From: an uncultured Actinomycetes bacterium
GTDB lineage: Bacteria > Actinomycetota > Actinomycetes > S36-B12
Length of the DNA: 6,446 nt
Direction: 5' to 3'
Assembly: GCA_913061025.1 (NCBI GenBank)
Contig: CAJXUJ010000076.1
Location: forward strand, 1 to 6,446
Position 1 is the first letter of the stretch; every line of letters begins with the position of its first letter. This document shows positions 1 through 4,446 of this stretch, one piece after another. The translations under genes and the position numbers were made by a program. Below the pieces are notes generated by a model. It had not been told where the DNA came from and did not search any database. It saw only the letters and a program-made list of their open reading frames with translations.

Positions 1-36
1 TGGAAGGACAACGAGTCCGCGAGCACGAATAGGTGA
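1..36 (+). CDS. 3' end of an upstream gene (partial, tentative)
   Basis: Read from base 1, the first frame gives eleven sense codons (ending S-T-N-R) and a TGA at 34-36. Ten of these eleven codons end in G or C, as expected for a real gene in this GC-rich sequence. Frame 3 also stops early (TAG 30-32) but has a poorer third-position pattern. A hydrophilic tail of this kind could be the C-terminus of an upstream plus-strand gene, but eleven residues are too few to identify a family. The region could equally be intergenic or belong to a minus-strand gene. The call is inference from codon bias only. Confidence 0.3.
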   Translation, partial: WKDNESASTNR

Positions 37-60
37 CCTCCCACTCCCCCATCCTCCCGT

Positions 61-150
61 TTCCCCCGGAATCCGGGGGATCCGCTTCGCTTCCCCCGGA
101 ATCCGCCAAACTCTGGCCACTTCCCCCGCTATCCAGGGGGTGGGGCGTAC
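61..150 (+). repeat. 30-bp-pitch tandem mini-array, 3 units (array 1)
   Basis: Three units begin at 61, 91 and 121, exactly 30 bp apart. All three open with TTCCCCCG. Unit 1 carries the full near-palindromic core TTCCCCCGGAATCCGGGGGA (61-80), with 9-bp arms around one central base. Unit 2 keeps TTCCCCCGGAATCCG and then diverges. Unit 3 reads TTCCCCCGCTATCCAGGGGG. The remaining 10-15 bp of each unit are unrelated in sequence. As RNA, unit 1 can form an 8-bp stem with a 3-nt AAT loop. The array fills most of the gap between the presumed upstream stop codon (34-36) and the exporter start (177). It shares its core and pitch with the array at 2458-2577. Function is unknown: protein-binding sites, a terminator or attenuator, or a miniature mobile repeat are all possible. 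Confidence 0.8.
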
Positions 151-176
151 TGCGCTCAGGCGTACAGTGCGCCCTC

Positions 177-1058
177 GTGACCGCTCGGGGTTGGGCCCTC
201 TTCATCGCCCTCGCAGTGCTGTGGGGCATCCCCTATCTATTCATCAAGATCGCGGTCGATGACCTATCCCCCGCGATGGTCGTGTGGGTGCGCGTAGGCC
301 TCGGCGCGCTCATCCTGCTGCCCATCGTCCTGGCCCGAGGTGACATCAAGCGACTGAACGTCACCGACTGGTCGTGGATCGTCGTCTTCGCCTTCGTCGA
401 GATCGCGCTGCCGTTCGGCGCGCTCTCCTACGCAGAGATCCGGCTTTCAAGTTCCACGACCGCGATCCTGATCGCCGCCGTTCCCATCCTTTCCGCGGTG
501 ATTGGATGGCGGATCGGCATCGACGATCGGATCAACAAAGGCCGCGCCCTAGGTCTGGCCATCGGCGTGGTCGGCGTCGCAACACTGGTGGGCATCGACA
601 TTCGCGGCGACGACTGGCTCAGCGTTGCCGCTCTCGGCATCACGATCATCGGCTACTCGTTTGGGCCGATCATCGTGGCGACCAAGCTTTCGCGCGCACC
701 GACCCTGACGGTCATCACCATGGCGCTTCTCGTGAATACGCTTGTCTATGCGCCTTTGGCGTGGATCAGTCGGCCAACGTCGCCGGTTCCAGCGGACGCC
801 TGGTGGTCGGTTGTGGTTCTGGGCGTGCTGTGCACCGCCGCGGCGTTCATCGTCTTCTTCGCACTGATCGCCGAAGCCGGCCCGTCTCGCACCACGGTGA
901 TTACATTCATCGCGCCAGCTGTGGCGCTGCTTCTTGGCGTCGTCGTTCTTAATGAGGCCTTGACCTGGGGGATCGTTGTCGGATTCCCACTGGTAATCCT
1001 CGGCTCTTTCCTCGCCACTCGTCGCGCACCGGCAGTGGAGGCCGAGCCCCACCCTTAG
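177..1058 (+). CDS. EamA/DMT-superfamily membrane transporter
   Basis: This 293-aa protein is a probable metabolite or drug exporter of the drug/metabolite transporter superfamily. It has about ten hydrophobic segments arranged as two EamA repeats (roughly residues 8-140 and 150-282). Family signs are the N-terminal helix with WGIPYLFIKIAV (residues 16-27), and a second-repeat segment beginning EAGPSRTTVITFIAP (233-247), followed by VLNEALTW, the usual last-helices pattern. The substrate cannot be told from sequence. I chose the GTG at 177 because the protein then begins directly at the first membrane helix, as family members do, and has the usual length near 300. The same frame is open back to a GTG at 33, but those 48 extra residues are encoded by the 30-bp repeat array and are proline-rich. 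Neither start has a good ribosome binding site. The gene ends 75 bp before the inhibitor start at 1134, so co-transcription is possible. Confidence 0.88.
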   Translation: MTARGWALFIALAVLWGIPYLFIKIAVDDLSPAMVVWVRVGLGALILLPIVLARGDIKRLNVTDWSWIVVFAFVEIALPFGALSYAEIRLSSSTTAILIAAVPILSAVIGWRIGIDDRINKGRALGLAIGVVGVATLVGIDIRGDDWLSVAALGITIIGYSFGPIIVATKLSRAPTLTVITMALLVNTLVYAPLAWISRPTSPVPADAWWSVVVLGVLCTAAAFIVFFALIAEAGPSRTTVITFIAPAVALLLGVVVLNEALTWGIVVGFPLVILGSFLATRRAPAVEAEPHP

Positions 1059-1133
1059 AGGGAAAAGGGGCCTCTGATGACCCATCGTGAGGAGTTTCCT
1101 CTGGTCACCTACTCGGTGGGGTTAACTGTCCCC

Positions 1134-1553
1134 ATGACCTACATAAAGAGAACTCTCACTGCACTCCTGGCAGCCATGGCTTTGGCACTCGGAGCATTCG
1201 CGTCGGCTGCCCCCGCCAACGCGGCCGACGACGTCACGCTCGTGGTGACCGAACTCCCTGCTCAGGTTCGACTGATTCCCGGCGAGGCCATCGAGCTGAC
1301 CCTGGAGACGAACCGCACGACTGGTTACACATGGAAGGCCACCAAGTCCGGCAAGAAGAAGGCCGTGAAGGTGAGCAAGGGCTCGTACACACCACCCAAC
1401 ACGACGATGGTCGGCGCCCCCGGACTCACCACCTGGACGATCACTGCCATCAAGCCCGGAACAGTCGACGTCAACATCGCAGCCACACCTCCCGGTGGAG
1501 GCGACGCTGAGGTGTCGACGCTGAAGGTGATTGTGATGAAGGATCAGAGCTAG
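1134..1553 (+). CDS. Secreted chagasin-like (I42) protease inhibitor
   Basis: This 139-aa protein has a clear Sec signal peptide: K5-R6, a hydrophobic core to about residue 23, and probable cleavage after A-N-A at 28-30. The mature domain of about 109 residues resembles the inhibitor family I42 (chagasin), an immunoglobulin-like fold that blocks papain-type cysteine proteases. The main sign is NRTTGYTW at 60-67, matching the family NxTTGY/F loop. A second loop, VGAPGLTTWTI at 93-103, sits where family members carry their GxG-type loop. The third loop (RPW-like in chagasin) is not obvious; a TPPGGG stretch (118-123) lies near that position. The target protease is unknown. ATG 1134 gives a textbook signal peptide. 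The frame also opens at ATG 1077, which has AAGGGG upstream but would put a 25-residue charged stretch before the hydrophobic core, and at GTG 1116. The final codons and stop are duplicated downstream. Confidence 0.8.
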   Translation: MTYIKRTLTALLAAMALALGAFASAAPANAADDVTLVVTELPAQVRLIPGEAIELTLETNRTTGYTWKATKSGKKKAVKVSKGSYTPPNTTMVGAPGLTTWTITAIKPGTVDVNIAATPPGGGDAEVSTLKVIVMKDQS

Positions 1554-1616
1554 ATCTGAGGCTTCGAACCATCAGAACGAGATGAAGGATCACAGCTAGA
1601 TCTGAGACTTCGAACC
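1535..1616 (+). repeat. Direct repeat duplicating the inhibitor gene's 3' end
   Basis: Bases 1535-1570 and 1581-1616 match at 34 of 36 positions, with an offset of 46 bp. Copy 1 contains the last codons of the inhibitor gene, its TAG stop and 17 bases beyond. Copy 2 is non-coding and includes a copy of the stop codon at 1597-1599. The 46-bp offset is not a multiple of three, so this is not a protein repeat. The near identity suggests a fairly recent tandem duplication at the gene's 3' end. Confidence 0.85.
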
Positions 1617-1625
1617 GCGAGACCC

Positions 1626-1672
1626 TTCACCGGGGTCGGGATTCAGTTCCCGGCCCCGGTGAACTCTTTCTC
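1626..1672 (+). terminator. Strong hairpin terminator between convergent genes
   Basis: The arms 1626-1640 and 1649-1663 pair over 15 positions, 14 Watson-Crick plus one G-U (T1636 with G1653), around an 8-nt loop. On the plus strand the stem is followed by CTCTTTCTC (1664-1672), a modest U-rich tail. This fits an intrinsic terminator for the inhibitor transcript. The same hairpin contains the stop codon and last codons of the minus-strand dehydrogenase-like gene (stop 1645-1643). It could therefore also limit that transcript, although no U-run follows the stem on that strand. Confidence 0.8.
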
Positions 1673-2317
1673 GACATAAGGTTCATCGGCCAACGACCAA
1701 AGGGCCTTTGCAATCAACTCAGGATCGAAGGCCGTGCCCGGGGCAATGGATCCACGAATAGTGAGCGTGCGAACGCTGATGTTCGTTTCGGCAAGCTCCT
1801 TGTCGAGCGCCAGGGCAAGGTTGCGCAGGGCTGACTTTTGGAGTCCCAGTCCGAAACTTGCCGTCATCGGCGAATCAGCGGTCCCACCGCCGGTGAAGAG
1901 GATCCGAGCCGATGGGAGTTCACGCATTCGAGGGATGACCGCCTGCGCCATCGCCAGGGCCGAAACAACTCCGGCTCTCAGTCCCTCGGTGATGGCATCG
2001 AGATCGCTATCGAGCCCACCGGGCACCCACAGGGACACGTTGAAGAGGGCACAGTCGATTGGCACGTCGCACTCGGTGGCGTAGTCGTTGATCATTTCGC
2101 GAAACGCTTTGGGATCCGCCGCGTCGGTGACAACTGTGTCAACGGAATCATCATCAGCCAATTCGGATTTCAGCTGATCGAGTTTGCCGGCCGACCGAGC
2201 ACTGAGGGTGACCTGAGATCCGCGACGAAGTGCCAGGCTCGCAAAGGAAGTGCCGATGCCCGGCCCAGCGCCAACAATGAGCACGTGACGGGGTGAGAAG
2301 GAGGAACGACTATCCAT
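1643..2317 (-). CDS. SDR-fold protein lacking the usual catalytic Ser/Tyr
   Basis: This 224-aa protein has a Rossmann-fold short-chain dehydrogenase/reductase layout. The nucleotide-binding turn GAGPGIG is at 16-22, SAR at 39-41 follows beta-2, and TDAAD at 64-68 is the adenine-ring position. NVSL at 93-96 replaces the usual NNAG. The strand that normally ends in the catalytic serine reads ILFTGGGTADSP (139-150). The YxxxK motif is reduced to L157-x-x-x-K161, so the lysine remains but the tyrosine is absent. Some SDR subgroups are known to lack the tyrosine, so this may be a divergent enzyme or a binding protein; the substrate is unknown. The start is ATG 2317, preceded by GGGGGAG (2329-2323) with a 5-nt spacer. 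The frame runs further upstream, but only through the tRNA gene. The tRNA 3' end lies 24 bp upstream, so the gene may be read from the tRNA promoter. Confidence 0.8.
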   Translation of the reverse strand: MDSRSSFSPRHVLIVGAGPGIGTSFASLALRRGSQVTLSARSAGKLDQLKSELADDDSVDTVVTDAADPKAFREMINDYATECDVPIDCALFNVSLWVPGGLDSDLDAITEGLRAGVVSALAMAQAVIPRMRELPSARILFTGGGTADSPMTASFGLGLQKSALRNLALALDKELAETNISVRTLTIRGSIAPGTAFDPELIAKALWSLADEPYVEKEFTGAGN

Positions 2318-2341
2318 GGTGACTCCCCCAAGAAGGGTTTG

Positions 2342-2414
2342 TGGAGCTGAGGGGACTCGAACCCCTGACCCCCTCCATGCCATGGAGGTGCGCTACCAGC
2401 TGCGCTACAGCCCC
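2342..2414 (-). tRNA. tRNA-Ala(GGC)
   Basis: The minus strand folds into a complete 73-nt cloverleaf. The acceptor stem is GGGGCTG with CAGCTCC, and contains the G3-U70 wobble pair that is the alanine identity element. The D-arm stem is GCGC/GCGC. The anticodon stem is CCTCC/GGAGG around the loop ATGGCAT, giving anticodon GGC. The T-arm is AGGGG-TTCGAGT-CCCCT, and the discriminator base is A. CCA is not encoded: the base after the discriminator is C, then AA. The gene lies between the 30-bp repeat array and the dehydrogenase-like gene, all on the same strand. Confidence 0.97.
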
Positions 2415-2457
2415 GCGAATGCGAAGCGTCAGCATACCGTGAAGGAACGTGCACCCG

Positions 2458-2577
2458 TGACGGGGACCGAGGCGGACCGCGGGGGAATCAAGACGCATCC
2501 GCCGGATTCCGGGGGAAAGTGCAGACATTCCCCAGAATCCGGGGGAAACGGGGCGAATTTCCCGGGGTGTGGGAAAA
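2458..2577 (-). repeat. 30-bp-pitch tandem mini-array, 4 units (array 2)
   Basis: On the minus strand, units begin at 2577 (degenerate), 2547, 2517 and 2487, again exactly 30 bp apart. The last three open with TTCCCCCG. The 2547 unit reads TTCCCCCGGATTCTGGGGAA, the 2517 unit TTCCCCCGGAATCCGGCGGA, and the 2487 unit diverges after TTCCCCCGCGGTCC. The second half of each unit is unrelated. The first, weak unit starts 24 nt after the phosphatase stop (2604-2602), and the array ends 43 bp before the tRNA. Its core, pitch and transcription-relative orientation match the array at 61-150. The 2547 unit can form a stem of six pairs, TTCCCC with GGGGAA. It may act as a terminator or attenuator for the long upstream operon, or as an array of protein-binding sites. 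Neither is proven. Confidence 0.8.
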
Positions 2578-2580
2578 AGG

Positions 2581-2620
2581 GCTAGCGGTTGTCGGGGAGT
2601 GCTAGCGGTCGTCGGCGAGC
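2581..2620 (-). repeat. 20-bp tandem duplication at the phosphatase stop codon
   Basis: Bases 2581-2600 and 2601-2620 are adjacent 20-bp copies that match at 17 of 20 positions. The copy at 2601-2620 encodes the end of the phosphatase (L-A-D-D-R-stop). The neighbouring copy, just downstream on the minus strand, would read L-P-D-N-R-stop in the same relative frame. The duplication therefore includes the TAG stop. Confidence 0.75.
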
Positions 2621-3249
2621 GCCGGAGTGGGGAGCGAGCCGGCGTTGTACTCCTGCAGCCGCCAACCTGGCCCGAATCCTGTGACGTTCTCGGTGAGGAT
2701 CGACCACGCGCAGTTGCTGAGCACACCCAGGCAGGCCCATTGATCCGGCGGCAGCCCCAGAAGGGCGCCTATCGCGGCACGTGCCGAGCCACCATGGGTC
2801 GCGACCACGAGCGTCCCGGCCTCGGGAAGGTCCACCAGGGCGTCGTCGATGGCCGCGACCATGCGATCAGCAACTTCGATCCGGGTTTCCCCGCCACCAG
2901 GACGCGCGTGCGAATCCGATGCCCAGCGCGCCACTTCATCTCCGTAGCGATCAAGCAATTCGGGTCGTCGGAGCCCCTCCCACTCTCCAGCGAAGGTCTC
3001 GCGAAGCCGTGGATCCGGTGTCACATCGAGGCCCGTTACCTCACCCAACGCCAGCGCAGTGGTGAACGCTCGAGTGAGGTCAGAGGCGATGATGCGATCG
3101 GGCTTCAGATGAACAAGGAGTCCCGCCGCGCGCTCTGCCTGCATTCGTCCCTCAGCATCGAGCTCGATATCCGACTGACCTTGGAACCGACGCTCTGCGT
3201 TCCACGCGGTGCGGCCGTGCCGCCACAGCACGATTCGGCGTTCACCCAC
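2602..3249 (-). CDS. Histidine phosphatase family protein (GpgP-like)
   Basis: This 215-aa cytoplasmic protein belongs to the histidine phosphatase (phosphoglycerate mutase-like) superfamily. RHG at 10-12 holds the phosphohistidine nucleophile H11. SDLTRA at 56-61 supplies a phosphate-binding arginine (R60). RLRETFAGEWEGL contains the acid residue E84, and THGGSARA supplies the second histidine (H152). The length is normal for a single domain. In mycobacteria the homologue at this place after the nadD and rsfS homologues is GpgP, glucosyl-3-phosphoglycerate phosphatase of methylglucose lipopolysaccharide synthesis. I infer relatedness but not the same substrate, because family members also act on other phosphate esters. 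The start is GTG 3249, only 2 nt after the rsfS stop, with GGGTGAG upstream overlapping that stop. This indicates translational coupling. Confidence 0.9.
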   Translation of the reverse strand: MGERRIVLWRHGRTAWNAERRFQGQSDIELDAEGRMQAERAAGLLVHLKPDRIIASDLTRAFTTALALGEVTGLDVTPDPRLRETFAGEWEGLRRPELLDRYGDEVARWASDSHARPGGGETRIEVADRMVAAIDDALVDLPEAGTLVVATHGGSARAAIGALLGLPPDQWACLGVLSNCAWSILTENVTGFGPGWRLQEYNAGSLPTPALADDR

Positions 3250-3251
3250 AA

Positions 3252-3641
3252 CTACTCACCCGCGCGGGCTTGACCGGACGTCACCGTTTCGGGGAGCTCG
3301 ACCAGCGGGCAGTCTTTCCACAACCGCTCGATTGCATAGTGCATTCGATCCTCGGCTTGCATCACATGAACGACGACGTCACCAAAGTCGAGAAGAACCC
3401 AATGGGCCCCCTTGAGGCCCTCACGGCGGATGGGTTTGACGCCCATGCCGTGCAGTGTTTTTTCGACTTCGTCGACCACCGATTTGACCTGCCGCTCGTT
3501 GGCGGCCGAGCACACGACGAAGACATCGGTAATGACGAGTTGGTCGCTGACATCAAGCGCCACGATGTCGGTTGCCAGCTTGTCCGAAGCCGCCTGCGCC
3601 GCGGCAATGGCAACCTCGATTGCCTCGTTGGATGCGGTCAT
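3252..3641 (-). CDS. rsfS: Ribosomal silencing factor RsfS
   Basis: This 129-aa protein is of the RsfS/YbeB/Iojap family. These bind ribosomal protein uL14 and block joining of the ribosomal subunits when nutrients run low. The sequence has the family pattern: DIVALDVSDQLVITDVFVVC (25-44), then NERQVKSVVDEVE, PIRREG, and WVLLDFGDVVVHVM followed by the Y-x-x-E-R-L-W helix. Length is typical, with a short polar C-terminal tail. ATG 3641 overlaps the nadD stop as ATGA and is preceded by AGGAG (3653-3649) with a 7-nt spacer, so the start is secure. Location directly after nadD is the common actinobacterial arrangement. Confidence 0.95.
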   Translation of the reverse strand: MTASNEAIEVAIAAAQAASDKLATDIVALDVSDQLVITDVFVVCSAANERQVKSVVDEVEKTLHGMGVKPIRREGLKGAHWVLLDFGDVVVHVMQAEDRMHYAIERLWKDCPLVELPETVTSGQARAGE

Positions 3642-4249
3642 GAGTTATCTCCTGCGTAGAGGCCGTGCTTACGAATCCACCGCGAGACTCCTTCGGGAAC
3701 CAGGTAGTCGATTGGCTTACCCGCCGCCACCCGGGTCCGGATGTCGCTGCTGGATATGGCCAGCGCCGGGATCTCGATCATCGTCACAACGCCCTCGGGA
3801 AGTCCGGGGTCCGTCAACTGGTGACCAGGTCGGGTGACCCCCACTAGGTGAGCCCGCTCAATGATGCCGTCCGGGTCGTGCCACCCGACGATGTCCGCGA
3901 GGGCGTCCGCTCCGGTGATGAAGAACCACTCCGCGGTGTCCGGCGCGTGCTCGGCCGCGAAGGCTGATTGCAGGTCTCGGAGAGTGTCGACGGTGTAGGT
4001 CGGACCGTCACGATCAATGTCTACCCGCGACACCTCGAAACGGGTATCCGCCGCCGTCGCGATCACGGTCATCAAGTAGCGGTCCTCGCCCGGGGTAGTG
4101 GTGCGGGTCTTGTGCCATGGAATTCCGGTGGGAGTGAAGATCACCCGCTGCAGATCGAAGCGATGGGCCACCTCCGAGGCGGCGACCAGGTGGCCGTGAT
4201 GAATGGGGTCGAAGGTGCCCCCCATCACGCCAATACGGCGATTACTCAG
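3638..4249 (-). CDS. nadD: Nicotinate-nucleotide adenylyltransferase NadD
   Basis: NadD joins nicotinate mononucleotide and ATP to form deamido-NAD in NAD biosynthesis. The nucleotidyltransferase signature GGTFDPIHHGH is at residues 10-20, numbered from the start used here. SRVDIDRDGPTYTVDTL, FITGADALADI and the C-terminal ISSSDIR motif (165-171) also match the family. Start choice: a GTG at 4228 would begin at VMGG and cut off the first beta strand. The frame is open upstream, and CTG 4249 gives MSNRRIGVMGGTF, the usual RRxGVMGG opening of actinobacterial NadD. It also has GAAGG 7 nt before it, whereas GTG 4228 has no such site. CTG is a rare start codon, so this is well supported but not proven; the protein would be 203 aa. 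The gene lies 10 nt after the small membrane protein and overlaps rsfS by 4 nt. Confidence 0.92.
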   Translation of the reverse strand: MSNRRIGVMGGTFDPIHHGHLVAASEVAHRFDLQRVIFTPTGIPWHKTRTTTPGEDRYLMTVIATAADTRFEVSRVDIDRDGPTYTVDTLRDLQSAFAAEHAPDTAEWFFITGADALADIVGWHDPDGIIERAHLVGVTRPGHQLTDPGLPEGVVTMIEIPALAISSSDIRTRVAAGKPIDYLVPEGVSRWIRKHGLYAGDNS

Positions 4250-4256
4250 AGCCGTG

Positions 4257-4261
4257 CCTTC
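4257..4261 (-). promoter_or_regulatory. Ribosome binding site deciding a CTG start for nadD
   Basis: GAAGG at 4261-4257 on the minus strand lies 7 nt before the CTG at 4249. It overlaps the TGA (4262-4260) of the upstream 47-aa gene, as expected when translation of the two genes is coupled. No comparable purine run precedes GTG 4228 or ATG 4225. Confidence 0.55.
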
Positions 4262-4403
4262 ACTTGCGGTTGACGTTGATCATGGTCGTCACGATCAACA
4301 GACCGGCGAGGACACCGAAGGCGAACAGACCGAAAACCCACGCAGGGACGCTGGCCTCACCGGCGGCTTCGCTGGCCATCAAGACGAGATTCTGTGTGGT
4401 CAT
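4260..4403 (-). CDS. 47-aa single-pass membrane protein
   Basis: This short gene runs from ATG 4403 to TGA 4262-4260. It has a polar N-terminal part of about 20 residues containing S-E-A-A-G-E. One membrane helix follows (PAWVFGLFAFGVLAGLLIVT, residues 21-40), then a short tail ending N-V-N-R-K. The charge pattern predicts the tail in the cytoplasm. A weak TAGGG lies about 8 nt upstream. I believe similar tiny membrane proteins occur between proA and nadD in other actinomycetes, but this is from memory. The function is unknown. The case that it is real rests on the clean helix, its fit between proA (41 nt gap) and nadD (10 nt gap), and the overlap of its stop with the nadD ribosome binding site. 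Confidence 0.72.
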   Translation of the reverse strand: MTTQNLVLMASEAAGEASVPAWVFGLFAFGVLAGLLIVTTMINVNRK

Positions 4404-4414
4404 ATCGACACCCT

Positions 4415-4446
4415 ACCTATCCCCCGGAACCTATCCCCCGGACCTA
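4415..4446 (-). repeat. 14-bp tandem repeat with half of the array core, at the proA stop
   Basis: Bases 4415-4428 and 4429-4442 are identical 14-bp copies. On the minus strand the segment starts with the proA stop itself. It reads TAGGTCCGGGGGA, then TAGGTTCCGGGGGA, then TAGGTAGGG, so each unit begins TAGGT. TCCGGGGGA is the right half of the palindromic core in the 30-bp arrays, but the spacing here is 13-14 bp. The repeat fills most of the 40-nt gap between proA and the 47-aa gene, and its purine-rich end may supply that gene's ribosome binding site. Confidence 0.8.

Noticed and set aside
61..150. CRISPR array
   Set aside because: The conserved part is at most 20 bp and decays within three units, spacers would be 10-15 bp, and no cas gene is present.
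1057..1075. Terminator after the exporter gene (AGAGG with CCTCT)
   Set aside because: The stem is only 5 bp with a 9-nt loop and no U-run, and it overlaps the stop codon.
549..1085. Minus-strand open frame opposite the exporter
   Set aside because: The translation is rich in R, D, H and Q with no domain pattern, as expected for the antisense of a GC-rich membrane-protein gene.
1077..1133. ATG 1077 as the inhibitor start, preceded by AAGGGG
   Set aside because: The ribosome binding site is attractive, but the extra 19 residues would sit before an otherwise textbook signal peptide. Kept as an alternative only.
2318..2383. Upstream extension of the dehydrogenase-like protein, reading RGSGVRVPSAP
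   Set aside because: This stretch is translated tRNA-Ala sequence, and RGSGVRVPSAP is a familiar artefact of reading through a tRNA. The ATG at 2317 has a proper ribosome binding site.
2342..2414. tRNA gene as an integration site for a mobile element
   Set aside because: No integrase, no direct repeat of the tRNA 3' end and no phage-like genes are present on either side.
2415..2460. Promoter for tRNA-Ala, with TATGCT at 2436-2431 on the minus strand as a -10 box
   Set aside because: Only four of six bases match the consensus and no -35-like hexamer lies at 16-19 bp. It may be real but cannot be supported from sequence alone.
2569..3273. Long plus-strand open frame opposite the phosphatase
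   Set aside because: It is an antisense shadow. The minus-strand frame has all histidine phosphatase motifs, and the plus-strand translation shows no recognisable domain.
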